A stretch of DNA of 21,619 nt from Candidatus Binatia bacterium. GTDB taxonomy: Bacteria; Desulfobacterota_B; Binatia; UBA9968; JAJDTQ01. The position numbers were made by a program, and so were the translations under genes. The notes under the pieces were generated by a model. The model saw nothing but the letters and a program-made list of their open reading frames with translations, did no database searches and was not told where the DNA came from. Of the stretch, positions 15,098 to 21,619 are shown piece after piece (the first letter of the stretch is position 1; every line of letters begins with the position of its first letter). The DNA lies in NCBI GenBank assembly GCA_022827045.1, contig JAJDTQ010000097.1, forward strand, positions 1 to 21,619, read 5' to 3'.

Positions 15098-16432
15098 TCA
15101 GCGCCCCAACTCCGCCACCCGCTCGCGTGTGTAAACGTCGCCCCACTGGCGGAACGACTGCTCCCAACTGTACGGCTTGGCTTCCGGGATCGGAGCGAGG
15201 TCGACGGGCTCCCCGCCAAGATAGACGTGCGTGATGTTCTCCGGACGCAGGAGACACGAGATGTTCTCGAGCGGGTCCTCGGCGACCACGGTGAGGTCGG
15301 CAAGCGCGCCTACGGCGATGCGGCCGACTGAATCCCCTTCCCGCAGCAGCTCCGAATTGCCGCTGGTGGTGGCCCGGAGGGCCTGCGCCGGGGTGAAGCC
15401 CAGGTGCTCCACCATGATCTCCAGCTCGCGCGCGTGCCACTCGCCGTATGGCGTGACCGCGAAGCCGCTGTCGGTTCCCACCATGAAGGGTACGCCCGCC
15501 TCCCTGGCCTTCACCAGCATCCGCGCGGCGGTCTCGACGTCCTTGCGGTTCATGTTGGGGCGCCACTGGTAGCAGGGGTCGCCCGGTCGGGTGAACTCGA
15601 CGGTGTTGACCAGAAATGTCAGGGCGGGCGAGATGACGCAGCCGTGCCGCACGACTTCCTCCAGGCCTTCGTCATCCATCTCGAAGGCGTGGAAGACGAC
15701 GTCGACGCCGGCCCGGGCCGAGTAGAGCACCGCTTCGCGCCCGCGCGCGTGGGCGATGGTCTTGACCCCGAGCCGGTGGCACTCATCTACCATCGCGCTC
15801 AACTCCGCCTGATTGAAACCGGACATGAGCTCGCCGGCGCGGTTGCGCTGCAGCCCGTCGACCGCGAACTTGATGATGTCCATGCGATCCTTCACTTGAG
15901 AGCGAATCTCCTCGACGGCCTCGTCAAGGCTGCGCACCAGCACCCCGACGGAGCTCTCGGGGACGCCGATCCAGGTAGGGTACCAGTCGCCCAGCCCCTG
16001 CCGCGCCGTCACCTGGCGTCCGGCGCATGTGATCCGGGGGCCCTGGAACATCCCTGCGTGGATGGCGTCGCGCACGGCCGCGGCCACCCGGTAGGTCGAG
16101 GCGGGATCGGCCAGGGACGTGTAACCGGCATTGAGGACCTTTCGGGCGGCGTGCATGCCCCGCAAGGCACGGTACTCGGCCGGCGCGAACATGTCCACGT
16201 CTTCATTGGCCTGTGCGTTGCCATAACTCAGGTGAACGTGGATATCGATCAGCCCGGGCAGTACCCAGGCTCCGGAGTGGTCCGTGACTAGGTCCCCGTC
16301 GCGCGGCTGCGGCGCTTCCGCCGCGGGTCCGACGTAGGCGATCGCGCCGTCCTCCACGACGACGGTCTGATCGGACTTCAGATCTTCGCTGAGACCGTCG
16401 AACAGATGCCCGCACCTGAGAAACTTGCGCAT
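15098..16432 (-). CDS. Imidazolonepropionase-like amidohydrolase (amidohydrolase-1, PF01979)
   Basis: 444 aa. A small N-terminal beta-sandwich is followed by a TIM barrel with the complete binuclear site: DIHVHLS (H65, H67), MDIIKF (K188, the carboxylated lysine), IAHARG (H228), VFHAFE (H248) and MVGTDSG (D321). The closing GALADLTVVAEDPLENI is typical of imidazolonepropionase/prolidase-like amidohydrolases that cut cyclic or peptide amides. It is cytoplasmic, with no leader. The start at 16432 is chosen because GGAGG lies 8 nt upstream and MRKFLRCGHLFDG matches the family start; an ATG at 16465 would add 11 residues with no support. It is a single-gene unit with its own promoter-like site. 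Substrate unknown. Confidence 0.85.
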   Translation of the reverse strand: MRKFLRCGHLFDGLSEDLKSDQTVVVEDGAIAYVGPAAEAPQPRDGDLVTDHSGAWVLPGLIDIHVHLSYGNAQANEDVDMFAPAEYRALRGMHAARKVLNAGYTSLADPASTYRVAAAVRDAIHAGMFQGPRITCAGRQVTARQGLGDWYPTWIGVPESSVGVLVRSLDEAVEEIRSQVKDRMDIIKFAVDGLQRNRAGELMSGFNQAELSAMVDECHRLGVKTIAHARGREAVLYSARAGVDVVFHAFEMDDEGLEEVVRHGCVISPALTFLVNTVEFTRPGDPCYQWRPNMNRKDVETAARMLVKAREAGVPFMVGTDSGFAVTPYGEWHARELEIMVEHLGFTPAQALRATTSGNSELLREGDSVGRIAVGALADLTVVAEDPLENISCLLRPENITHVYLGGEPVDLAPIPEAKPYSWEQSFRQWGDVYTRERVAELGR

Positions 16433-16460
16433 GGTATCAGCCTCCCGGATTGATCCGTTA

Positions 16461-16492
16461 CTCACCTACATCAGCCTGCAAAATGGTGTCAA
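16461..16492 (-). promoter_or_regulatory. Promoter-like motif shared with 19384-19415
   Basis: On the minus strand this begins TTGACA (16492-16487), then TTTT, then GATGTA and ends TGAG, 29 nt before ATG 16432. It aligns without gaps to 19415-19384 at 22 of 32 positions. The -10 box (GTAGGT or TAGGTG) is poor, so activator dependence is possible. Confidence 0.45.
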
Positions 16493-16520
16493 CGCCGCCG
16501 GCAAAGAGCCGTCGGTCACC

Positions 16521-16556
16521 GCAACGTTGCGATCCCACGACCATTGGTCATAGACT
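16521..16556 (+). promoter_or_regulatory. Candidate promoter with palindromic operator for the YciI-like gene
   Basis: TTGCGA (16527-16532) and TAGACT (16551-16556) are 18 bp apart and lie about 50 bp before ATG 16607. The perfect 10-bp palindrome GCAACGTTGC (16521-16530) overlaps the -35 box and could bind a repressor. Each box is only a four-of-six match. Confidence 0.3.
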
Positions 16557-16606
16557 ACGCGGTGCAGCGCTCAAGCGTCGACCCTTACCGAAAAGGAGAC
16601 CCGACC

Positions 16607-16924
16607 ATGTGGTATCTCGTGCTCTCTCACTCCCTTCCGGAGAAGGAAGAACTCAAGCAACGCAACTACGATGATCACCGGGACTGGCTGGAGGAACAGC
16701 ACCGCGCGGGACGGCTGCTCTTCTCGGGGCCGACGTCGGACCGTGCCTACGGGATCTACGTCATGCTGGCTTCAAGCCTGAGCGAAGCCAGGGACCTCGC
16801 GGGCCAGGACCCGCATCATGCCCGAGGCATCCGCACCATGGAAGTCCTGGAGTGGGCCCCGCACCGGGCATTCCGCATGGACGGCACCACCATCGCCGAC
16901 GTCGAGGACATGGCGAAGGGATGA
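16607..16924 (+). CDS. YciI-like family protein
   Basis: 105 aa, the normal size of a YciI/YCII-related ferredoxin-like fold protein (PF03795). It opens with MWYLVLSHSLPEKEELK and has the conserved DHRDWLEEQHRAGRLLFSGP block (about 23-42), where the His-Asp pair is typical. Relatives include muconolactone isomerase-like dehalogenases (TftG) and proteins of unknown role in aromatic catabolism. GGAG about 8 nt before ATG 16607 sets the start. An in-frame start codon at 16544 would add 21 residues lacking family similarity. It is a single-gene unit ending 8 bp from a convergent amidohydrolase gene. Confidence 0.8.
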   Translation: MWYLVLSHSLPEKEELKQRNYDDHRDWLEEQHRAGRLLFSGPTSDRAYGIYVMLASSLSEARDLAGQDPHHARGIRTMEVLEWAPHRAFRMDGTTIADVEDMAKG

Positions 16925-16932
16925 CGCGCGCT

Positions 16933-18096
16933 TCACGCCGCGTCGAGGTGGAAGAACCGCACCGCGTTGCCGGCCAGCATCAGTTCCCGCTCGTCGTCGG
17001 GGACGCTGGCGAGTTGCTGTTCCATGACCTCCAGGGAACGGGGCCAGTGGGTGACGATGTGGGGGAAGTCCGTGGACCACATGATCTTGTCCACGCCCAC
17101 GTGGTGACGGAGCTCGACCCCGATGGGGTCGTCGAAGAAACCCCAGAGCGCGTGCTCCCGGAGATACTCGCTGGGAAGCCGGTCAAGGCGCTTGAGCCCC
17201 AGTAGCCTTTCGGCCCATGAGGCGCTGACCCTGTAGGCTTGGTCCATCTGCTGGTAGAAGTACGGGATCCAGCCGATATTGTTCTCCGCCCAGTAGATCC
17301 GCAGCTTCGGGAACCGGTCGAAGACGCCGTTCAGGATGAGTTGGGCGGCCTCCACGGCGCCGCAGTGGTAGATGCCGTGGCGCGCGATGCGCTGGAGGAA
17401 GTCCGGCGGCCGCTCCTCCCCCTGTGGCTCCCTGGGATACTTCAGCAGATAGACCTCGCGCTCGCGTGTGCGCTGTGGAAACGACGTGTGGATCGTGAGC
17501 GGCATGTCCAGGTCCAGCGCCGCCGCCCAGAAGCGATCATCCTCGGGGGTGGGGTAGTTCCTGCCGCTGGGGTAGGTGTGCAGCCGCGCGGTCTTGAAAC
17601 CCAACTCGGCGCAACGTTTCAGTTCGGCGATGTCTTCTTCGACCCCGACGTTGGGCAGCACGGCCACGCCGATGAGCCGGTCCGGGTCCGCCGCGCAAAA
17701 CTCCTCGACAAAGTAGTCGTTGAACGCGCGCACGATGGCCAGGAACGCGTCCTTGTCACGGATGGCAGTGTTGCGCGCCTCGGTGGCGTAGAGCACTTCG
17801 GCATCGATGCCGTCGGCGTCCTGCTCCTTGAGCCGCTCCTCGCCCGTGCCCGCGCCGCGGGCGTTATCGAAATCGAGGGCGACGGGACTGAACTCTTCGG
17901 GCGACTTGCCGGCGAACTGGTTGGTGCCGCTGTACTCGATGGGCTTGCCTTCCTCGACGATGGCATCCATGCCGTTGGACAGCTTGATACGCCGCGGAGC
18001 CCGGTCGCGGTACTTCTCCGGCACCCGGTGCGTCCACATGTCCGGAGGGGACTCGAAGTGGCTGTCCGCCGAAATGTAACGATAGCGCCGCGCCAT
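16933..18096 (-). CDS. Amidohydrolase-2 family protein
   Basis: 387-aa PF04909 protein with ISADSHFESP (D11, H13), LTIHTS (H203), YWAENNIGW (E271) and IMWSTDFPH (D343, H346): an intact metal site. It resembles the 1979-3136 protein along its length (APRR, GIDAEV, YPTxEDDRFWAAALDL, YLREHxxWGFxxDPIG). GGAGA 7 nt before the ATG at 18096 supports the start. It is second in a minus-strand operon, 52 bp after the NicX-like gene. In this family decarboxylation or hydrolytic C-C/C-N cleavage would be expected; a step close to the NicX-like reaction is likely. Confidence 0.85.
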   Translation of the reverse strand: MARRYRYISADSHFESPPDMWTHRVPEKYRDRAPRRIKLSNGMDAIVEEGKPIEYSGTNQFAGKSPEEFSPVALDFDNARGAGTGEERLKEQDADGIDAEVLYATEARNTAIRDKDAFLAIVRAFNDYFVEEFCAADPDRLIGVAVLPNVGVEEDIAELKRCAELGFKTARLHTYPSGRNYPTPEDDRFWAAALDLDMPLTIHTSFPQRTREREVYLLKYPREPQGEERPPDFLQRIARHGIYHCGAVEAAQLILNGVFDRFPKLRIYWAENNIGWIPYFYQQMDQAYRVSASWAERLLGLKRLDRLPSEYLREHALWGFFDDPIGVELRHHVGVDKIMWSTDFPHIVTHWPRSLEVMEQQLASVPDDERELMLAGNAVRFFHLDAA

Positions 18097-18148
18097 GAAC
18101 GATTCTCCGCGTCGATTTCCAGTTAAACGATCCAGCCTCGGCAGAACG

Positions 18149-19330
18149 TCACCGCGGGGTCTGGAGCCAGAGCTCCGGTTCCAGCCCCGGCCGGTCGGGA
18201 TATTTCTCGGCGACCGCCCGCACCGCCGGGTGGTCGGCCGCGGTAAGGCGCCCGCCCTTGTAGACGTAGTTGTCCCCTACCCGGAGGCTGCCGCCGCGCA
18301 TCTCGCCGGAGATGTGCATCAGGTAGGGGAAGCTCTTGGTGGTGCGGCTGTTGCCCATGTGGAAGTGGAAGCTGCTCCAGTGGTGGTGCTCGACGAAGTG
18401 CCGGTAGGGCGTGTTCGGGCACTGGTGCGGCTCCAGGATGGCGGACGGGTGCACGCCGCCGTGGAAGCCGCGCACCTCGTAGGCGGCCTCCCCCAGGTAC
18501 TTGGACATGAACTTGTAGAAGCGGGTGAAGGTCTCCGCCTCCTCGCCACCCTCGAACTTGCGCATGTACCCGCCTTCGATGTGCACACGCACTGGCTCCT
18601 TGAAGGGACAGGGCACGCCGATGTGCCGGCCCCAGATGACGCCGATCTCGTTGATGATGCCGATGCCCTCGGCGTCGCGGGAGCGGATGGAGGGGAAGAC
18701 TCCTTCGGGAAACGGGCGGTACAGTCCCACGGTGCGGTAGTCGGCGTAGTCTTCCGCGCCGAGGGGCTTCTCCACGATGCCCTCGATGTAGGACCCGTTG
18801 GGATGCTCCATCACCCACTTGGCGCCGGGGGTCACCAACGCCGCGGTCTGGATGCGGATTTCCGCCACCAACTCGTACGGGGTCAGCCCCCAGTTGCTGG
18901 CGAGCAGGGACGCCGTGGTGGCCATGTTGCGCGCCAGGGGAATGTCGCGCTCCTCCAGGATCTCCGGGATCTCCCGCAGTTCTTCCTCGTAGGTGAAGTC
19001 GACGCCGTAGCTGATGAGCACGTCCGCCCCGAGGATGGCGTTGCGCACCACCTTGGGCACGCGCCAGGCCTTCCCGGGGTCGGCGCCGTCCCCCCATAGC
19101 ACGGTGGGACGCACGGGCGTATCGGTCCAGAGCACATAGGCATCGGCGCCGCGCTGCTGCACCGCCGCCTGCACCCACGCCACCGCGTCCTCGTCCACGA
19201 GGTTGATGCCGCCGTAGCTGCCGTCGTGCACGGCAAGGATGAGCACCTGCATGCCGGGCTGAACGTTGGCGCAGTTGTCCACGAGATCGTTCACCGCGAT
19301 GGCGGCCTGTCTGGGAATCATCGAAGCCAT
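18149..19330 (-). CDS. M29 aminopeptidase/NicX-like metalloprotein (2,5-dihydroxypyridine dioxygenase-type fold)
   Basis: 393 aa with the layout of the group that includes leucyl aminopeptidase M29 and the non-haem iron 2,5-dihydroxypyridine 5,6-dioxygenase NicX. The N-terminal half is a Rossmann-like region (GMQVLILAVHDGS; GADVLISYGVDF). The C-terminal half has NGSYIEG, HIEGGYMRKFEGG (250-262), GFHGGVHPSA (H290, H294) and FHFHMGNS (H322, H324), the expected metal-ligand area. GGAGG 8 nt before the ATG at 19330 sets the start; ATG 19321 is a weaker option. It starts a two-gene operon with an amidohydrolase-2 gene and has its own promoter-like site. A ring-cleaving oxygenase on an N-heterocycle is possible, but peptidase or another activity cannot be excluded. 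Confidence 0.65.
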   Translation of the reverse strand: MASMIPRQAAIAVNDLVDNCANVQPGMQVLILAVHDGSYGGINLVDEDAVAWVQAAVQQRGADAYVLWTDTPVRPTVLWGDGADPGKAWRVPKVVRNAILGADVLISYGVDFTYEEELREIPEILEERDIPLARNMATTASLLASNWGLTPYELVAEIRIQTAALVTPGAKWVMEHPNGSYIEGIVEKPLGAEDYADYRTVGLYRPFPEGVFPSIRSRDAEGIGIINEIGVIWGRHIGVPCPFKEPVRVHIEGGYMRKFEGGEEAETFTRFYKFMSKYLGEAAYEVRGFHGGVHPSAILEPHQCPNTPYRHFVEHHHWSSFHFHMGNSRTTKSFPYLMHISGEMRGGSLRVGDNYVYKGGRLTAADHPAVRAVAEKYPDRPGLEPELWLQTPR

Positions 19331-19383
19331 AAGAAGGTCCTCCCGGCGAGAGTGTACAGGTCCCTGGGGGTCCGAAACCTGAA

Positions 19384-19415
19384 CTCATATACATCGGTGC
19401 GAAAAACCCTGTCAA
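19384..19415 (-). promoter_or_regulatory. Putative promoter for the NicX-like operon
   Basis: Minus-strand TTGACA (19415-19410) and TATATG (19391-19386), 18 bp apart, ending TGAG, 54 nt before ATG 19330. It shares 22 of 32 positions with the element at 16492-16461, including TTTT and GATGTA, suggesting common control of the two minus-strand units. Confidence 0.55.
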
Positions 19416-19433
19416 CGCGGCCGCCGGCTCGTA

Positions 19434-19462
19434 TTGACAGCCCAAAAGGGAGTTGATAGTGT
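19434..19462 (+). promoter_or_regulatory. Putative promoter for the aldolase-bicupin pair
   Basis: TTGACA at 19434-19439 with GATAGT (19455-19460, 15-bp spacer) or TAGTGT (19457-19462, 17-bp spacer), about 70 bp before ATG 19534. It lies back to back with the minus-strand promoter, so the 203-bp divergent gap may hold a shared operator. Confidence 0.45.
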
Positions 19463-19533
19463 CGCCGCCAAGCTGGGCGGGTTACGCCCGTAGCTCGGCC
19501 GCATTCCCACCTGCCCGACGAAAGGGAGAAGTC

Positions 19534-20484
19534 ATGATCCAAGCCAGCGATATCCAAGGCGTGATGGCCATGATGCCGGCGTTCGCGACGGACGACGCCA
19601 ACTCTACACGCGCGACGAATACGGTCAACGTTCCGGAGCTCGAGCGTAGCGTGGACCGGGCGGTGCGCGACGGCATCGGCGTGATCACGACCACCGGCAC
19701 CTTCGGCGAGTGCCACACGCTGCTCTGGGAGGAATTCACCACCCTCGCGGACGCCACCGTCGCCACGGTGGACAAGCGCATTCCCGTGGTCATCGGCTGT
19801 ACCAGCCTGCACACGCGGGAGGTGATGCTGAAGATGGATCATGCGGCCAAGGCCGGCGCCGACGCGGTGCTGGTGGGCGTTCCCTTCTACTTCAAGTCGA
19901 GCGTGGCCAACGCGGTGCAGTTCTACTTCGATCTCGCGGACGCGCACCCGGAGATGGGCATCTTCATCTACCACAACCCGCGCAACCACCACATCCACAT
20001 CCCGGTGTCGGCGTTCAAGGAGCTCGTCACGAGCCCCAATATCGTCGGCATGAAGGACAGTCACCGGACCCCCATGCAGTTCATGCAACTGATGGACATC
20101 GTCCGGGGCCGGATCAGCGTCATGACCAACCAGAACCAGATGTATCCCTACATGATGATGGGGGCGGCGGGATGCTGGTCGATCAACGCGTGGATGGGAC
20201 CGTCGCCGGTGGTCCGGGCCTACCGGGCCGGACGCGACGGACGGTGGGACGAGGTCAAGGAGATCTGCATGGCCATGGCGCGGGTCGGCGGGCGGGACCC
20301 GAGCGAGACCGACCCGGTGGAGGGCAAGATCGCCATCAACGAGGCGGGCTACTGCTACGCGGGTCCCGGCCGGCCGCCCTTCCGGGTCACCACGGACGAA
20401 ACCCGGGCGGAGGCGAAGGCCATCGCCCAGCGGTGGCGCAAACTGTGCCTTGCCTACCCACTGCCGGAGGAGGCCGCCGCCTGA
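19534..20484 (+). CDS. DapA-superfamily aldolase, NahE/PhdJ-like hydratase-aldolase (second copy)
   Basis: 316-aa paralogue of the 11909 gene. Catalytic landmarks fall at the same positions: TTTGTFGEC (52-60), YHNPRN with Y146, and VGMKDSHRT with K174. The N-termini (GVMxMMPAFATDDA) are nearly the same in protein, but the DNA differs at many wobble positions, so the duplication is not recent. AAAGGGAGAA precedes ATG 19534; in-frame sequence upstream is not family-like. It is followed 50 bp later by a bicupin, a ring-opening/aldolase pairing that fits consecutive catabolic steps. Pyruvate plus an aldehyde are the expected products. Confidence 0.83.
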   Translation: MIQASDIQGVMAMMPAFATDDANSTRATNTVNVPELERSVDRAVRDGIGVITTTGTFGECHTLLWEEFTTLADATVATVDKRIPVVIGCTSLHTREVMLKMDHAAKAGADAVLVGVPFYFKSSVANAVQFYFDLADAHPEMGIFIYHNPRNHHIHIPVSAFKELVTSPNIVGMKDSHRTPMQFMQLMDIVRGRISVMTNQNQMYPYMMMGAAGCWSINAWMGPSPVVRAYRAGRDGRWDEVKEICMAMARVGGRDPSETDPVEGKIAINEAGYCYAGPGRPPFRVTTDETRAEAKAIAQRWRKLCLAYPLPEEAAA

Positions 20485-20534
20485 AACGGCCGGATCGAAC
20501 CTCGAGGGCAGGCGTCCGAGCGGAGGAACACAAC

Positions 20535-21557
20535 ATGGCCAAGGTGGCAACGGATCAACAAAAGAGACGCGACGAGTTGCACGCGAAGTTCGCTGACCTC
20601 GGGCTGGTGGGCTATTGGCAGCGCCAGCGCGAGCATCACAATGTCGAGCCCAGGCTCTGGCGCTGGGACGAGGTCCATCCCGCGCTGATGCAGGCCGCCG
20701 ACGTGATCAGCATCGGACCCGAGGCTTTTCGCCGGAACGTCGGCCTCGAGACCGAAAGCCGCACCATCGTCATGGGCTACCAGATCGTCATGCCGGGCGA
20801 GGCCGCTCCCGCCCACCGGCACACCAACACGGCGCTCCGGTTCGTGGTCCAGGGCGGCGGCGCGTACACCACCTCCAACGGCGAGCCCATGACCATGCGG
20901 CCGGGCGACCTGCTGATCCAGCCCAACTGGGTGTGGCACGACCACGTGAACGACTCCAAGGAGCCCATCATCTGGATCGACGCCCTTGACGTCGGCGTGG
21001 TCAATTTCCTGGGCGCGTACCGCTTCCGCGAGGAGTGGTCGGAAGGCGTCCAACAGCCTCTGACTCGAAAGGAAGGCGCATCGCGCCGACTCTTCGGGCC
21101 CATCCGGGAGCCGGAAGTACGCTATGAGGGCGCCGCCGGCGTACCCTACCACTACAAGTGGGACGAAACCCTGGAAGCCCTGAACGAGGTGGCGGACGCG
21201 GGCGGCGGCGACCCCTACGACGGCGTGCTGCTCGAATACAAGAACCCCGTCACCGGCGGACACACGTTCCTGACCATGACCTGCCACATCCAGATGCTGC
21301 TGCCCGGCCAGACCACCCGTGCGCACCGTCACACGGGCACCACCCATTACCACGCCGTGCAGGGCCAGGGGGTCACCGTCATCGACCGCGACGAGCCCAT
21401 CGAGCTCGAATGGGAAGTGAACGACGCCTTCACGCTGCCGCCGTGGCGCTGGCACCATTTCCGCAACGCTTCCGACACCGAGCCTGCGATCCTGTTCTCG
21501 GTGACGGACCGGCCCATGCTGGAGATGACCGGGCTCGATCGGGAGGAGAAGGGATAA
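20535..21557 (+). CDS. Bicupin gentisate 1,2-dioxygenase-like protein (third copy)
   Basis: 340 aa with both cupin metal sites complete: N-terminal AHRH (H94, H96) with ALRFVVQGGG and WVWHDH (H135, H137); C-terminal AHRH (H264, H266) and WRWHHF (H307, H308). It is closer to the 5257 bicupin (shared VLLxYxNPVTGG and EPAILFSVTDRP) than to the 3216 copy. GGAGG (20522-20526) is 8 nt before ATG 20535. The TAA stop (21555-21557) is 4 bp from the MITE end, whose hairpin and T-run could end its transcript. Likely an Fe(II) ring-cleaving dioxygenase; substrate unknown. Confidence 0.85.
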   Translation: MAKVATDQQKRRDELHAKFADLGLVGYWQRQREHHNVEPRLWRWDEVHPALMQAADVISIGPEAFRRNVGLETESRTIVMGYQIVMPGEAAPAHRHTNTALRFVVQGGGAYTTSNGEPMTMRPGDLLIQPNWVWHDHVNDSKEPIIWIDALDVGVVNFLGAYRFREEWSEGVQQPLTRKEGASRRLFGPIREPEVRYEGAAGVPYHYKWDETLEALNEVADAGGGDPYDGVLLEYKNPVTGGHTFLTMTCHIQMLLPGQTTRAHRHTGTTHYHAVQGQGVTVIDRDEPIELEWEVNDAFTLPPWRWHHFRNASDTEPAILFSVTDRPMLEMTGLDREEKG

Positions 21558-21561
21558 GCAC

Positions 21562-21619
21562 TAGTGTCGTGTCCCGTAAATTCCTGCGATAAGTTGCGCA
21601 GGAATTTTTGTCGTCGGCA
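21562..21619. repeat. MITE-like palindromic element, right copy (3' end cut by window end)
   Basis: Bases 21562-21592 form the 31-bp terminal inverted repeat complementary to 110-140, beginning TAGTGTCGTGTCC. Bases 21585-21619 are identical to 1-35. The element begins 4 bp after the bicupin stop codon. Only the first 58 of a reconstructed 163 bp are present. Confidence 0.8.
21578..21609 (+). terminator. Hairpin with T-run inside the MITE end
   Basis: AAATTCCTGCG (21578-21588) pairs perfectly with CGCAGGAATTT (21597-21607) around an 8-nt loop, and TTTTT runs through 21605-21609. This has the form of an intrinsic terminator for the bicupin gene ending at 21557, provided by the mobile repeat. 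Confidence 0.5.

Noticed and set aside
1..21619. Plasmid or phage genome suggested by the terminal direct repeat.
   Set aside because: No replication, partition, mobilisation, capsid or integrase gene is present; the repeat is part of a dispersed MITE-like element.
1..21619. CRISPR arrays, tRNA, rRNA, riboswitches.
   Set aside because: No regularly spaced repeats and no recognisable tRNA, rRNA or riboswitch pattern was seen on reading both strands of the intergenic regions.

Overview
This is a GC-rich window of about 21.6 kb from an uncultured, probably Gram-negative bacterium. It contains a Bug-type periplasmic binding protein with a signal peptide, Shine-Dalgarno sites of the GGAGG type, and promoter-like boxes of the TTGACA type. 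Small dispersed hairpin repeats (GTAGGGGCG-headed hairpins, and a TCCGGC-TTTC-GCCGGA unit followed by ATGACG) and an IS630-like MITE recall uncultured proteobacterial or Tectomicrobia-like genomes. That placement is only a guess from composition and repeat style. No RNA gene, CRISPR array, replication gene, integrase or transposase was seen.

Layout. (1) 1-140 is most of a small palindromic element, and its other part lies at the right end (21562-21619). (2) 138-1714, minus strand: a CmcJ/NvfI-type putative oxygenase overlapping a long Rid-family gene. (3) 1979-15046, plus strand: a long array of twelve genes. It comprises an amidohydrolase-2 protein, a bicupin, a 4,5-dihydroxyphthalate-decarboxylase-like protein, a second bicupin, the tripartite transporter TctA-TctB-TctC, two overlapping amidohydrolase-2 genes, a DapA-fold hydratase-aldolase, an MFS transporter and a DUF3891 protein. 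(4) 15098-16432, minus: an imidazolonepropionase-like amidohydrolase. (5) 16607-16924, plus: a YciI-like protein. (6) 16933-19330, minus: a two-gene operon of an M29/NicX-like metalloprotein and an amidohydrolase-2 protein. (7) 19534-21557, plus: a second DapA-fold aldolase and a third bicupin, ending next to the small element.

Taken together this looks like a catabolic island for carboxylated, probably aromatic or heteroaromatic, compounds. Substrate would enter through the Tct system. Amidohydrolase-2 proteins (a family rich in non-oxidative decarboxylases) and the phthalate-decarboxylase-like protein would remove carboxyl groups. Gentisate-dioxygenase-like bicupins, and perhaps the NicX-like protein, would open rings, and NahE/PhdJ-like aldolases would split the products to pyruvate and an aldehyde. 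The parts are present in several diverged copies (four amidohydrolase-2, three bicupins, two aldolases), and two copies have lost a key metal-ligand position. The substrate cannot be read from the sequence.

The two ends of the window share a perfect 35-bp direct repeat. Joined, they rebuild a 163-bp element with perfect 31-bp terminal inverted repeats flanked by TA, lying between two convergent genes. The window is therefore either bounded by two copies of this MITE or circular as assembled.
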